This document shows, one piece after another, positions 50,711 through 62,037 of a stretch of 64,000 nt of DNA. Position 1 is the first letter of the stretch. The number at the start of each line of letters is the position of its first letter. Both the position numbers and the translations under genes were made by a program. Source of the DNA: Alphaproteobacteria bacterium (GTDB lineage Bacteria > Pseudomonadota > Alphaproteobacteria > UBA9655); assembly GCA_017992885.1 (NCBI GenBank), contig JAGONT010000001.1, positions 124,001 through 188,000 on the forward strand, given 5' to 3'. The notes below the pieces were generated by a model. That model did not search any database. It saw only the letters and a program-made list of their open reading frames with translations, and had not been told where the DNA came from.

Positions 50711-51583
50711 TTAATCTAATAAAATTTCTAAAAATCTTTTTTGAATCTTTGTAAGTACTGCATCAGCACGGGTGACGTAAAATGCATCAAAACTGGGACC
50801 TTTTTCTTTGGGGAGAACACGAGTGAGCGTTGAATTTTCAAGATACTCAAACTCCTCCATCATTGCAATAATGCCCAAGCCTTGGCAGCCGGCTTCGTAA
50901 ACAAGAAAGCCTGAATTAACGCTTAGCATACTTTCACGAAGAGAGTGATCAGGGAGATCTCGCTTTAAATGCCAGTCTACATTTCCCACGTTTCCTTCAT
51001 AATCTGAATAAAAACTAATTAATCGGTGATTTGTTAAATCTTCCATTTTTTCTGGAATACCATACTTTTTTAGATAATTAGAGCTTGCAAATAACTGTGA
51101 GTGAATGGTTTTTATTTTTTTTTGTGAAAGCCCTTTGGACGCTTGCTTGGGCAAAATCCCGACATCAGCTTTTGAGGATTCAAAATCTATGTCGACGTTG
51201 GTTGTAATCACGGCAATTCTTAAATCAGGAAATTCTTCGGCAAGAATTTTAACTTTCCTGACAATCCAGACCCCTATAATGCCAGTTGTTGTAAGGATTC
51301 TAAGCTGATTAGTTTGAACTTGGGTTGGGGCTAAAATCTCAATAGCTCCATTCTCAAGACTTGGTATCGTGTTTTGAGCCAGCTTAAAGAGCTCATTTCC
51401 CTTATCAGTTAGCTCTAGCCTTTTGCGCTTTCTGACGAATAACTTAACGTTATAGGTTTCTTCCAATTCGGTCAGATGCTTACTCAAAGTTGTATGATTC
51501 TTTTCCAGAACTCCTGCGGCTTTTAAAAGAGAACCTTCTTTAATCACATAGTAAAAAGATCGTAATTTTTCTATATCTATCAT
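50711..51583 (-). CDS. LysR family transcriptional regulator
   Basis: A 290 aa protein. The N-terminal winged helix-turn-helix (IEKLRSFYYVIKEGSLLKAA, then HTTLSKHLTELEETYNVKLF) is followed by a substrate-binding-like effector domain from about residue 92 (QLRILTTTGIIGVWIV). LysR proteins usually act near their own gene. The candidates here are the EamA transporter gene, which it overlaps by one base (TAATG), and the downstream peptide/hydroxylase pair. The inducer is unknown. Confidence 0.93.
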   Translation of the reverse strand: MIDIEKLRSFYYVIKEGSLLKAAGVLEKNHTTLSKHLTELEETYNVKLFVRKRKRLELTDKGNELFKLAQNTIPSLENGAIEILAPTQVQTNQLRILTTTGIIGVWIVRKVKILAEEFPDLRIAVITTNVDIDFESSKADVGILPKQASKGLSQKKIKTIHSQLFASSNYLKKYGIPEKMEDLTNHRLISFYSDYEGNVGNVDWHLKRDLPDHSLRESMLSVNSGFLVYEAGCQGLGIIAMMEEFEYLENSTLTRVLPKEKGPSFDAFYVTRADAVLTKIQKRFLEILLD

Positions 51584-52479
51584 TAAATCTTCCTACTCTT
51601 GACCCAATAAAGGAAAAGAGGGATACGCTGATGCAGCCCTTGCGCAATCATAACACCCAAAACGATAAAACCACCAGAAATCATTTGGATTGAGGTTACA
51701 TTTTCCCCCATAAATATATAAGATAAAATAATCGAAAAAATAGGAAGCAATAGCATGAAAGGTGCAACAGATGATGCGGGGACCTTTTGAAGAAGGGAGA
51801 GCCATAGATAGGTTGCCCAGATTGTTGAAAAGAGAGTTGCGAATATAAGACATAAAATGACTGTTAAGGACATATGAATGATATTATAAAAAGTTTCAAG
51901 AGGGCCTTCAAAGATAATACTCACAAAAAACAAAGGCACTGCGGCTGCCATTGAAAGCCACGTCACATCGGACATACTATTCCCAATTTTATGTTTTTTC
52001 GCAAGAGCAATACCTATTCCATAGGAAGCGCAGGATGCTAAAAGAAAGATAATGCCTTCTATCGGTATTTGTTCCGGTAAGGAAGAGATTTTTAACAGAT
52101 AAACACCGACAAAGGAGATTAAAAGCCCAGTCACTTGAAACCAGGTCGGCTTTTCTCCCAAAATAAAAAAACAACAGAGAATAACAAATAAGACGTGTGT
52201 TTGTAGGAAAAAAGCAGAAAGCCCCACTGCAATGTCTGACTTCAGTCCAAGCCCAAACAGCAGTAAATATAAGGCAAGGAGAAAAAATCCACACAAAAAA
52301 TATTTCCAAAGGCTTTTTTCTGGCTTTGGGAAAAAAAAGAGTAAGGGAAAGACTAAAGCAACTCTTAAAAAGGTAAGGACAAGTATGGGAAGCTGAAAGA
52401 CAGCAATTTTTAGAACGATAAGGTTCAAAGACCAAATCATAACAACCCAAAGGGCTATGGCCATATCTTTCCTTGTCAT
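51583..52479 (-). CDS. EamA/DMT-superfamily transporter
   Basis: A 298 aa inner-membrane protein with ten hydrophobic helices in two EamA repeats of five. Features are the N-terminal AIALWVVMIWSLNLIVLK, FFILGEKPTWFQVTGLLISF at the end of the first repeat, and YIFMGENVTSIQMISGGFIV in the second. Relatives export amino acids and other small metabolites. AGGA lies two bases before the ATG. It is cotranscribed with the LysR gene. Confidence 0.92.
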   Translation of the reverse strand: MTRKDMAIALWVVMIWSLNLIVLKIAVFQLPILVLTFLRVALVFPLLFFFPKPEKSLWKYFLCGFFLLALYLLLFGLGLKSDIAVGLSAFFLQTHVLFVILCCFFILGEKPTWFQVTGLLISFVGVYLLKISSLPEQIPIEGIIFLLASCASYGIGIALAKKHKIGNSMSDVTWLSMAAAVPLFFVSIIFEGPLETFYNIIHMSLTVILCLIFATLFSTIWATYLWLSLLQKVPASSVAPFMLLLPIFSIILSYIFMGENVTSIQMISGGFIVLGVMIAQGLHQRIPLFLYWVKSRKI

Positions 52480-52499
52480 GTTCCTAATATTATTCGCTT

Positions 52500-52528
52500 T
52501 CTATAAGTTTTTGTTTTATTTATAGCAA
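52500..52528 (-). promoter_or_regulatory. Possible promoter of the EamA-LysR transcript
   Basis: On the minus strand TTGCTA (52528-52523) and TATAGA (52505-52500) are spaced by 17 bases, each four of six to consensus. Transcription would start about 14 bases before the EamA ATG at 52479. Confidence 0.4.
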
Positions 52529-52832
52529 AATACTAGCCTTCTAACCTTCATCATTCATATGCACAGCACTTTAAATTAATTTTTAACTTTAATCGGCAAA
52601 ATAAATAAAAGTCAATAAATTTTCTCATATAGTTACTTGTGTTCAACAAAAAAATTATGTTTATTATTTTTTTTCATTCAAAAAAAATTAATGAAAAAAT
52701 ACACTTTTTATATTCTCCCCAATCACCCGTTAAGAATATCAACATTTTAAAAAAATTTGAAATACCGAAAAATTACAGCGTGATTTTTTGCTGAAACTTA
52801 TGGGGACAGAATGATTGAGGCGGGACCATGAG
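52529..52832. other. AT-rich spacer, no gene seen
   Basis: About 300 bases with long A and T runs, upstream of the EamA gene and downstream of the LuxR-type pseudogene. I see no frame, RNA or repeat that can be supported. Confidence 0.6.
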
Positions 52833-53647
52833 TTAAAAAAGTCCTTCTTTCTGACAAAGAGAGATTAAGTATGTAATATTTCTGCTGCCAGATTCCAATC
52901 TAATATTATCTACGTACCTTTCTACCGTTCAGGGTGAGAGCTTGCATTCTCTTGCAATTTCTTTAGCACTCAGTCCTCGACTTTTATAAAAATGGCATTC
53001 TATTTCTCTTGGAGATAAGATGAATTCTTTGTGTTCTTCTGTTATGCGATATTTAGGAGTCGCTATTTTTCTATTGAATTCACTGATTTTTTCAGAACCA
53101 ATGATAAAAGGACACTATTTTTCATGAAGAGAAAGCCCTATGGTTTTTGTGTTAGCGCAAACATTAATGATGTCTTTTGCGGTTCTTTTAAAATAATTAA
53201 AGAAACTTTTAAGTAAATCTAAATTATTTAAACAAAAATTTGCCAATCCCGTATCTTCTAAATTTCTCCCGAATGCGCAACCATCAATATACCCTTTTGT
53301 TATGTGAAAGAGTGAAATTCCATTTCCCATTCCCAGAAACGTTCTTATTTGTCCTCCACCATTTACTCGACTCCATAAAAAAAGGGTGTTTTTGCCTCAG
53401 CAGAAAAAGTGTCAGCGTGAAGAAGTCCACGATAAAAGTCAGCATGAGTAAAGAAGCCACGTTCAAAAAACAGATTCGTGTAGCTTTCATGGGTTTCAAT
53501 CCTAAAAGAGCTTTGCTCTTTTGTAATTTTCACATACACAAAATTAGAAATCCCAAATGTCTTAAGGGGTTCACAGATTATTTATAATGGGGGAAGAATA
53601 GCCGTGTTGTATTCTTTCAGAGATGTCACCTTGCGTATATCTGTCAT
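52833..53647 (-). pseudogene. Decayed LuxR-type transcriptional regulator
   Basis: Read on the minus strand from ATG at 53647, fragments in two frames rebuild a LuxR-like protein. They are MTDIRKVTSLKEYNTAILPP, ESYTNLFFERGFFTHADFYR (sensor domain), LANFCLNNLDLLKSFFNYFK, and a LuxR helix-turn-helix (LSPREIECHFYKSRGLSAKE, then TVERYVDNIRLESGSRN). It is broken by in-frame stops after codon 21, after the first sensor part, before the HTH and inside the HTH (a TGA where Arg is usual), plus a frameshift near 53340. Length (about 270 codons) fits LuxR-solo regulators. No intact copy is in the window. Confidence 0.82.
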
Positions 53648-53887
53648 ATTTAGGCTCCCTAAATAAGCCCACATTAAGGTACACGTCTAAGGTTACTTTT
53701 TCCATAGGGAACCGTACCCGTAAAAATACGGTACTTTTTAACTTATGCGGCTGAATTAGAATTCATATTTAAGGCTACTGGTAGCGCTTCTCAGTGGCGC
53801 ATATTCTCTATTGAGACAAGAGAATACCTTTTGACAGCCTTAGGAAGAAAATTGTACATCCGCCCCCTCCCAGTAGAGGACGAAGCT

Positions 53888-54826
53888 CTATAGCGATTCA
53901 ATAGCGTACGCTGTTGAATCAGAAAAAAGAGCGGAAAGAAGCTTGTGATGAAGGTTATGGCCCGTACGAACGCCATGGAATCTACCTAAAATAAGCCCTC
54001 CCGCCAAATGCAGATCACCCAGAACATCTAGCACCTTATGGCGAACACATTCATCTTCATAACGTAAACCTTCTTCATTCATGACATTTACACCATCATA
54101 AACAAGCGTATTCTCAAGAGAAGCACCTTTGGCCAGCCCCATTGCCCAAATTTTTTCTGCATCCTCTAAAAGTCCAAAAGTACGAGCAGACGCAATCTCC
54201 TCGGCAAAGTCTTCTTCTAACGGACGAAAAATAAAGTTTTGAGGAGCTTGTCGGAGGCGTCCTGCAAAATCAAAATCAACTTCAATCTCATAATAAGGAG
54301 AAGGAGAAAGAGTCACTTTTCGATCGCCTTCTTCAACTGTAATGGTTTTCAAAATTCGAATTCCGCGTCGAGGGGCTCGTTGTTCTCTCACACCCGCTTG
54401 TTCAACTAGAGCTACAAAAGGTTGAGCACTCCCATCCATAATAGGCAGTTCTGGTCCATTAATTTCAATACGAATGTTATCAATACCGCTTGCTGCAAGA
54501 GCAGCCATCAAGTGTTCAATAGTTGAAATAGTAACGCCCTGACCATTGCCTATTGTTGTACACTGACGTGCATCTACAACTGTTTTCCAATAAGCTTTAA
54601 CTTCAGTTCCGCCTAAATCTGTTCGAATAAAAGTAATGCCACTCCCTGAAACAGCTGGATGCAACATAACTTCAACGGGAGCTCCCGAATGTACCCCAGT
54701 TCCATGACAGCAAACAACATTTGCAATTGTTTTTTGATGATGTTGAATGCACAACTCCATACTGGGTATGAGAGCACAAATCTGAGGAGACTTATTTTCA
54801 GCAGAGACAGAATGAAGGCTCGTCAC
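53888..54826 (-). CDS. lpxC: UDP-3-O-acyl-N-acetylglucosamine deacetylase LpxC
   Basis: A 312 aa zinc amidase. Motifs are GTGVHSGAPVEVMLHP, the zinc histidine in STIEHLMAALAASGIDN, HKVLDVLGDLHLAGG (second His and catalytic Asp) and RTGHNLHHKLL. It performs the committed step of lipid A synthesis. The start is GTG at 54826 with AAGGA upstream. A downstream ATG at 54760 is an alternative. The 240 bases beyond its stop hold only small hairpins. Confidence 0.95.
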   Translation of the reverse strand: MTSLHSVSAENKSPQICALIPSMELCIQHHQKTIANVVCCHGTGVHSGAPVEVMLHPAVSGSGITFIRTDLGGTEVKAYWKTVVDARQCTTIGNGQGVTISTIEHLMAALAASGIDNIRIEINGPELPIMDGSAQPFVALVEQAGVREQRAPRRGIRILKTITVEEGDRKVTLSPSPYYEIEVDFDFAGRLRQAPQNFIFRPLEEDFAEEIASARTFGLLEDAEKIWAMGLAKGASLENTLVYDGVNVMNEEGLRYEDECVRHKVLDVLGDLHLAGGLILGRFHGVRTGHNLHHKLLSALFSDSTAYAIESL

Positions 54827-55307
54827 CGATCACTATCCTTTATCTATATTTTCTTAGTGTAAAGGATAACTTAGCGTTGCGAGAGAAGCAAATCACTGAT
54901 TATGACGAATTGTTACAAAAGCACACCAGTGCAAAGAAATACTCCCTAATTAAGGGATTCCTCACTCTATAGACATTTTTTTATAACTTGCAAAGCTTAG
55001 AAATAACTAAGCCATTCAATTTTTATTTTATAGGGTGATTTTTTTGTCCTATCTTTTCCTAATGTTTAAGCGTACTTTATTTTTAAAATCTTAAAAATCT
55101 CTTAACAAAACTAGAAAAATTAAAAATTACGTAATTTTTTCTCATATAAACCACTCCTGCGCGAAGGTGGGGGGTGAACACAGCTATATTTTATGAATTG
55201 ATCTCACAAATTTGCGAGCGGAGCGCATCAATCTAAAAACGTAATTTAGATAATGGAATTGGTATGAAGCCCCTAACGTTTCTTACTTTCGAGCAAACGC
55301 TGCACAA
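54827..55307. other. Intergenic region upstream of lpxC
   Basis: About 480 bases. The 54880-55150 part is AT-rich and should hold the lpxC promoter, but no single site stands out. No coding frame could be supported. A decayed repeat lies at 55213-55263. Confidence 0.6.
55213..55263 (+). repeat. Decayed copy of the GGAGCGAAGCAATCC-type repeat
   Basis: TTGCGAGCGGAGCGCATCAA aligns with the right arm at 29925-29950 (TTGAAGGCGGAGCGAAGCAA). The similarity continues past the arm: AAACGTAATTTAGATAATGG here against AAACGTAAACTTAAATAATG there. The shared flank shows common descent of a unit longer than the 29-bp arm. Confidence 0.6.
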
Positions 55308-55333
55308 AAAAAGCCCCCGGAAGGGGGCTTTTT
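55308..55333 (-). terminator. Strong intrinsic terminator of the Bax-inhibitor gene
   Basis: AAAAAGCCCCC (55308-55318) pairs exactly with GGGGGCTTTTT (55323-55333) over a GGAA loop. On the minus strand the stem ends in a T-run, 8 bases past the stop of the gene at 55341. The same structure can act on both strands. Confidence 0.9.
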
Positions 55334-55340
55334 ACGTAGT

Positions 55341-56051
55341 TTATCGACGATCGCCAAACAAGCGCAACATTATCAAAAACAGGTTGATAAAGTCCAAATA
55401 GAGGCGAAGAGCGCCAAAAATAGCTCGTTTTCCAGCAATTTCTGTAGAACTTCCTTCTACGTATCCCTCCTTTATGGATTGGGTATCATAAGCTGTAAGC
55501 CCGGTAAAAATAATGACCCCCGCAACAGAGACCATAAATTGCAGCATACTACTCGCAATAAAAATATTCACCAGGGAAGCAATAATGATCCCAATAAGTC
55601 CCATAAAGAGAAAGGATCCCCAGGCGGTCAAGTCTTTTTTTGTCGTATATCCGTAAAGGCTCATCGCTGCAAACATGCCCCCCGTAATGAAAAAGACACG
55701 CGCAATACTTTCATAAGTAAACTGCAAAAAAATCACAGAAAACGCAACGCCATTCAGAGCCGCATAGAGCCAAAAGACAGCTTGAGCTGTTGAAAATTGC
55801 ATCGTGTTAATTTTAAAACTTAAAAATAAGACCAAGGCGACAGGCGCAATAACAAAGAGAAGCATAAAGGGTTGAATGGCATGAAGCAAAGTGGGCGATG
55901 AAACCACTAAAAGAGCCACCCCTCCGGTTAAGCCAAGCCCTAAAGCCATATAATTATAAATACTTAGCATATAGGCACGAAGCCCCGCACTATATGCAAG
56001 ACTTCTTCTTTCAACACCTAAAATAGTTCTATTCTTAGACCGATCACTCAT
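55341..56051 (-). CDS. Bax inhibitor-1/YccA family membrane protein
   Basis: A 236 aa protein with seven hydrophobic segments and the BI-1 family features: LRAYMLSIYNYMALGLGLTG at the start, LTAYDTQSIKEGY between TM5 and TM6, and the C-terminal LRLYLDFINLFLIMLRLFG. Bacterial members are pH-sensitive ion-leak or protease-regulating membrane proteins. The exact role is not settled. It follows ctaG by about 40 bases. Confidence 0.93.
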   Translation of the reverse strand: MSDRSKNRTILGVERRSLAYSAGLRAYMLSIYNYMALGLGLTGGVALLVVSSPTLLHAIQPFMLLFVIAPVALVLFLSFKINTMQFSTAQAVFWLYAALNGVAFSVIFLQFTYESIARVFFITGGMFAAMSLYGYTTKKDLTAWGSFLFMGLIGIIIASLVNIFIASSMLQFMVSVAGVIIFTGLTAYDTQSIKEGYVEGSSTEIAGKRAIFGALRLYLDFINLFLIMLRLFGDRR

Positions 56052-56093
56052 TCAGAATTCTCCTTTTCTTTCCTTTTATATATAAGGGTTAAT

Positions 56094-56636
56094 TTATTTT
56101 TGAGCAAGCCCCGCTTTTTTCAAACGAAAAAAAGTATAAGAAAGAGTAATTGTATCTACATCATCTAAAGTTGGATCTTTAACAATATCTGGATCTATAA
56201 AAAATTGCACAGGAAAGTCCGTTTCTTGACTTCCCTCTAGGTGTTGTTCAATAAAGCAAAAACACTCAACTTTATTAAAATAAATGCCTGCTTTATGTGG
56301 AGTTACATTATAAGTTGCCATACCAGTCGTATGTGCAGAAACTAAATTTTTGGCGTGATAAAAAGCAAGACCAACTTCTCCTGCTTTTACTTTAATCTCT
56401 CGCTGTAGCGGCTTAAAATCCCAGGGAAGTTCAGTATGCGTATCGGCGTTAAACCGTATGGTAATCACACGATCTTCAACACGATTAGGCATAAATTTTG
56501 CAACTTGCGTTGTTCCTCCATGACCAGTTTTCTCGCAAAACATCCGAAAAAGAGCTGATGAAGCAAAGGTTAAAGCTAGCATTCCAAAGGCAAGGGTTAA
56601 CAGGATAATGAGTGTTGAATGATGGCGCGCTTTCAC
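56094..56636 (-). CDS. ctaG: Cytochrome c oxidase assembly protein CtaG (Cox11)
   Basis: A 180 aa copper chaperone with an N-terminal TM (STLIILLTLAFGMLALTFASS) and a periplasmic Ig-like domain. The copper motif is KVECFCFIEQHL (CxCF), with NRVEDRVITIRFNAD before it. It loads CuB into subunit I. I start at GTG 56636, whose codon overlaps the stop of the upstream 29-codon gene. A longer reading from 56693 would sit in that gene's other frame and add a second hydrophobic stretch. Confidence 0.92.
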   Translation of the reverse strand: MKARHHSTLIILLTLAFGMLALTFASSALFRMFCEKTGHGGTTQVAKFMPNRVEDRVITIRFNADTHTELPWDFKPLQREIKVKAGEVGLAFYHAKNLVSAHTTGMATYNVTPHKAGIYFNKVECFCFIEQHLEGSQETDFPVQFFIDPDIVKDPTLDDVDTITLSYTFFRLKKAGLAQK

Positions 56637-56722
56637 TTCATATACACAAGAGAAGACGCATAGAACAAAAGAGCCAAACTCAACAAACTCCAAAATAAGA
56701 CTTTGTTTTTAGAATTTTTCAT
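56633..56722 (-). CDS. 29-residue membrane protein between ctaB and ctaG
   Basis: ATG at 56722 overlaps the ctaB stop (ATGA), and its TGA overlaps the GTG start of ctaG. The product starts MKNSKNKVLFWSLLSLALL and is one positively charged N-terminus plus one TM helix. Small single-TM frames at this spot, between the heme O synthase and Cox11 genes, are common in alphaproteobacterial cox operons. The tight overlaps on both sides argue for real translation. Function is unknown; a part in oxidase assembly is inferred from position. Confidence 0.7.
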   Translation of the reverse strand: MKNSKNKVLFWSLLSLALLFYASSLVYMK

Positions 56723-57615
56723 ATCATCACAAACTTATCTATGATCATGGCTGCAAATAAGAAAAATAAATAAAAAATGGAATAGAAAAAAAGGCGCAAC
56801 CCCTCTTTCGGTTTATTAGACAGTTTAACCTTTAGAGCAAACGCTAAAAAAAGAATATTTAAAAAGAGAGCCACCCCGCCATAAACACTCCCTAAATCGT
56901 GATGATAGACGGGGAACAAAGTTAAGGGAATCAGCGCAAGAATATAATAAAGAATTTTATTTTTTGTCATTTCAATCCCTGAAACAACGGGCAGCATAGG
57001 GACTTTTGCTTTTGCATAATCGTCATGACGATACAAAGCTAAAGCCCAAAAATGAGGAGGCGTCCATAGAAAAATAATACCAAACATAACCCAAGCAAGA
57101 GGGGCTGTTTCATTCATCACAGACACCCATCCAATCACAGGAGGCAGCGCTCCTGCGGCGCCTCCAATCACAATGTTCTGAGGAGTGATTCTTTTCAACC
57201 ACATCGTATAGACAATCACATAAAAAAGAATCGCACACGCCAAATAAAAAGCAGCCCAAAAATTAACAAGTGTGTACATAACAAGGACAGAACCTATAGC
57301 AAGAGTGAGGCCAAACCCCAAAGCTTCTCCAGGATGAAGTCTTTTTTGTGGCAACGGTCGTGCTTTTGTTCGGTCCATGAGAGCATCAATATCTCGCTCG
57401 TACCACATGTTGAGCGCTCCGGCAGCTCCACTTCCCACAGCAAGGCAAAGAATCGACGCTAAAGCAATGACAGGATGAATGGGCCCAGGAGCAAGCAAAA
57501 GTCCCGCAATTCCTGTAAAAACAACTAATGCCATCACTCGTGGTTTGAGCAATTGCCAATAGTCATCTGCTGTCGCAAAAGATTCAAGAGATGAATGAAG
57601 AAGAGCAGTTTCCAT
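56719..57615 (-). CDS. ctaB: Protoheme IX farnesyltransferase (heme O synthase)
   Basis: A 298 aa UbiA-family membrane prenyltransferase. The first Asp-rich motif is NMWYERDIDALMDRTKARPLP, and the second YRHDDYAKAKVPMLP. It attaches farnesyl to heme b for the oxidase. The gene lies between ctaD and ctaG as in other alphaproteobacteria. Confidence 0.96.
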   Translation of the reverse strand: METALLHSSLESFATADDYWQLLKPRVMALVVFTGIAGLLLAPGPIHPVIALASILCLAVGSGAAGALNMWYERDIDALMDRTKARPLPQKRLHPGEALGFGLTLAIGSVLVMYTLVNFWAAFYLACAILFYVIVYTMWLKRITPQNIVIGGAAGALPPVIGWVSVMNETAPLAWVMFGIIFLWTPPHFWALALYRHDDYAKAKVPMLPVVSGIEMTKNKILYYILALIPLTLFPVYHHDLGSVYGGVALFLNILFLAFALKVKLSNKPKEGLRLFFYSIFYLFFLFAAMIIDKFVMI

Positions 57616-57620
57616 CGTTT

Positions 57621-60012
<2,392 letters not shown>

Positions 60013-60106
60013 GGCTGTCCTTATTATTTTTCTAGGTTTCGTAAACAAAATTTTGTGAGAGCGCCCGATAAACTGATAGATGGTAAAAAGCGCAGCTCCA
60101 TTTTTT

Positions 60107-62035
60107 CTACATCCAAACATACCAAGCCACCATCAGTACGAGGCCAATTATCATCGCAAAGGCATAATGATAGACGTAGCCTGTTTGTAGGCGACATAAA
60201 ACACCTCCCCAAGCAACTGACAAGGAGGCAAGCCCATTAGGACCCAACCCATCTATCACTTCTTGATCCCCTTCTTCCCATAGAATTTTAGCAAGCTTAA
60301 GAGAAGGCTTAACAAAAAGATATTCATAGAGTTCATCAAAATACCACTTTTGATAAAGAAACGTATAAATCCCCCTAAAAGTGAATGAGAATTTTTGCGG
60401 CCAACTTTTTGCCACTACATAAAAAAGATACGCCAGAGCCACGCCACAACAGGCTGCTATGGTTGAAGACCAATGAATCCATCCAGAGACGTGATGTGCA
60501 GCCTTAATGACCTCATCTTCAGGTAAAACAAAAATTGCCGTTCCCCAAAAGGAAGTTTCTTCTCCCACAAACAACTCATATAAAACATTCCCTGAAAAAA
60601 TGGATCCTATGGCCAGCACAACCAAAGGAATCAACATGATAAGAGGAGATTCATGAATATGGCTCATCACAACTTCATCCGCTCGAGGTTTTCCATGAAA
60701 AACAAGCAAAAGAAGCCGCCAGGAATAAAAAGCCGTCAGGATGGCAGCTGCAATGCCAAGGACAAACGCTAACTTCCCGACCGTCAGAAAAGAAACCCAA
60801 TCCACTTCAATAATCATATCCTTTGAATAATATCCCGCAAAAAAGGGAATCCCTGACAAGGCCAAACTTCCTATCCACATGACCGCATAGGTGACGGGAA
60901 TGTATTTCCAAATACCTCCCATTTTTTGAATGTTTTGTTCATCCGACATCGCATGAATAACGGCTCCTGCTCCTAAAAAGAGCAGGGCCTTAAAAAAGGC
61001 GTGCGTTGTGAGATGAAACATCGATGCACTATAACCTGAAAGACCAGCCGCCATAAACATATATCCCAGCTGACTGCACGTGGAATAGGCAATAATTCGT
61101 TTAATATCGTTTTGAACACAGGCAATCGTTGCCGCCATAAGGGCCGTTGCGGCACCAATTAAAGTGATAAACTCTCTTGCCATAGGAGCATACTCTAATA
61201 AAGGAGAAAGACGCACAACCATAAAAACACCTGCTGTTACCATCGTCGCGGCATGAATAAGAGCAGAAACAGGGGTGGGTCCCTCCATGGCATCAGGCAG
61301 CCATGTATGAAATCCAATTTGTGCAGACTTTCCCATTGCTCCAATAAAGAGGAGAAAAGAAGCGAGTGTGAGTCCATGATATTGACCACTCAGAAAAAGA
61401 AAATTATCATTTTCATGCTCTTCCATAAGTATAAAAATGCTTTCAAAATCAAGCGTTTCAAAGAGCACAAAAATCGTTACCACACCAAGGATAAAACCTA
61501 TATCTCCTATACGATTCACCAGAAAAGCTTTAATAGCCGCAGCATTGGCTTTTTCTCGATCATACCAATACCCAATCAAAAGGTAGGAGCACAGTCCAAC
61601 CCCTTCCCAACCAAAAAACATTTGAAGAAAATTAGGGGCCGTCACGAGAGTGAGCATAAAGAAAGTAAAAAGGCTTAAATAGGCCATAAATCGTGGAATT
61701 CCGGGATCTCCCTTCATATATCCTATCGAATACACATGGACCATAAAGGAAACAAGGGTCACCACCACCATCATCACCAAGCTAAGGCTATCCAACTGAA
61801 GCCCCCAACTTACCTCAAAAAATTCCACCTGGATCCAGGTAAAGAAAGGAATGAGCATGGTTTTTTCTTGAAGACCCATTTGCAGAAAGAGATAAGCTGC
61901 AAAAACCGTCGAAAGACCCATCAACCCACATGTCCCTAGTTGAGAAAAACGATCTCCAAATTTTTCTCCCAAGACTCCGGCTAAAGCAAATCCCAGTAAG
62001 GGAAGAAAGACGATTAAAATACCTATGATATTCAT
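60107..62035 (-). CDS. nuoL: NADH-quinone oxidoreductase subunit L
   Basis: A 642 aa antiporter-like subunit of complex I. The core motifs are GWEGVGLCSYLLIGYW, HTWLPDAMEGPTPVSALIHAATMVTAGVF and NDIKRIIAYSTCSQLGYMF (each shortened here below 20 in use: WLPDAMEGPTPVSALIHAA; IAYSTCSQLGYM), with the long C-terminal lateral helix. It pumps protons at the distal end of the membrane arm. Unusually, ctaC follows directly instead of nuoM and nuoN. Confidence 0.96.
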   Translation of the reverse strand: MNIIGILIVFLPLLGFALAGVLGEKFGDRFSQLGTCGLMGLSTVFAAYLFLQMGLQEKTMLIPFFTWIQVEFFEVSWGLQLDSLSLVMMVVVTLVSFMVHVYSIGYMKGDPGIPRFMAYLSLFTFFMLTLVTAPNFLQMFFGWEGVGLCSYLLIGYWYDREKANAAAIKAFLVNRIGDIGFILGVVTIFVLFETLDFESIFILMEEHENDNFLFLSGQYHGLTLASFLLFIGAMGKSAQIGFHTWLPDAMEGPTPVSALIHAATMVTAGVFMVVRLSPLLEYAPMAREFITLIGAATALMAATIACVQNDIKRIIAYSTCSQLGYMFMAAGLSGYSASMFHLTTHAFFKALLFLGAGAVIHAMSDEQNIQKMGGIWKYIPVTYAVMWIGSLALSGIPFFAGYYSKDMIIEVDWVSFLTVGKLAFVLGIAAAILTAFYSWRLLLLVFHGKPRADEVVMSHIHESPLIMLIPLVVLAIGSIFSGNVLYELFVGEETSFWGTAIFVLPEDEVIKAAHHVSGWIHWSSTIAACCGVALAYLFYVVAKSWPQKFSFTFRGIYTFLYQKWYFDELYEYLFVKPSLKLAKILWEEGDQEVIDGLGPNGLASLSVAWGGVLCRLQTGYVYHYAFAMIIGLVLMVAWYVWM

Positions 62036-62037
62036 GC

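Noticed and set aside
53714-53739. Terminator-like hairpin (GTAC-C-CGTA / TACG-GTAC followed by TTTTT) on the plus strand
   Set aside because: No plus-strand gene lies upstream for it to terminate, and the stem has a bulge; it may be chance or debris of the decayed region.
61253-61678. 141-codon open frame antisense to nuoL
   Set aside because: It is the complement of the conserved antiporter core; the low-complexity Lys/His content has no protein-like pattern.
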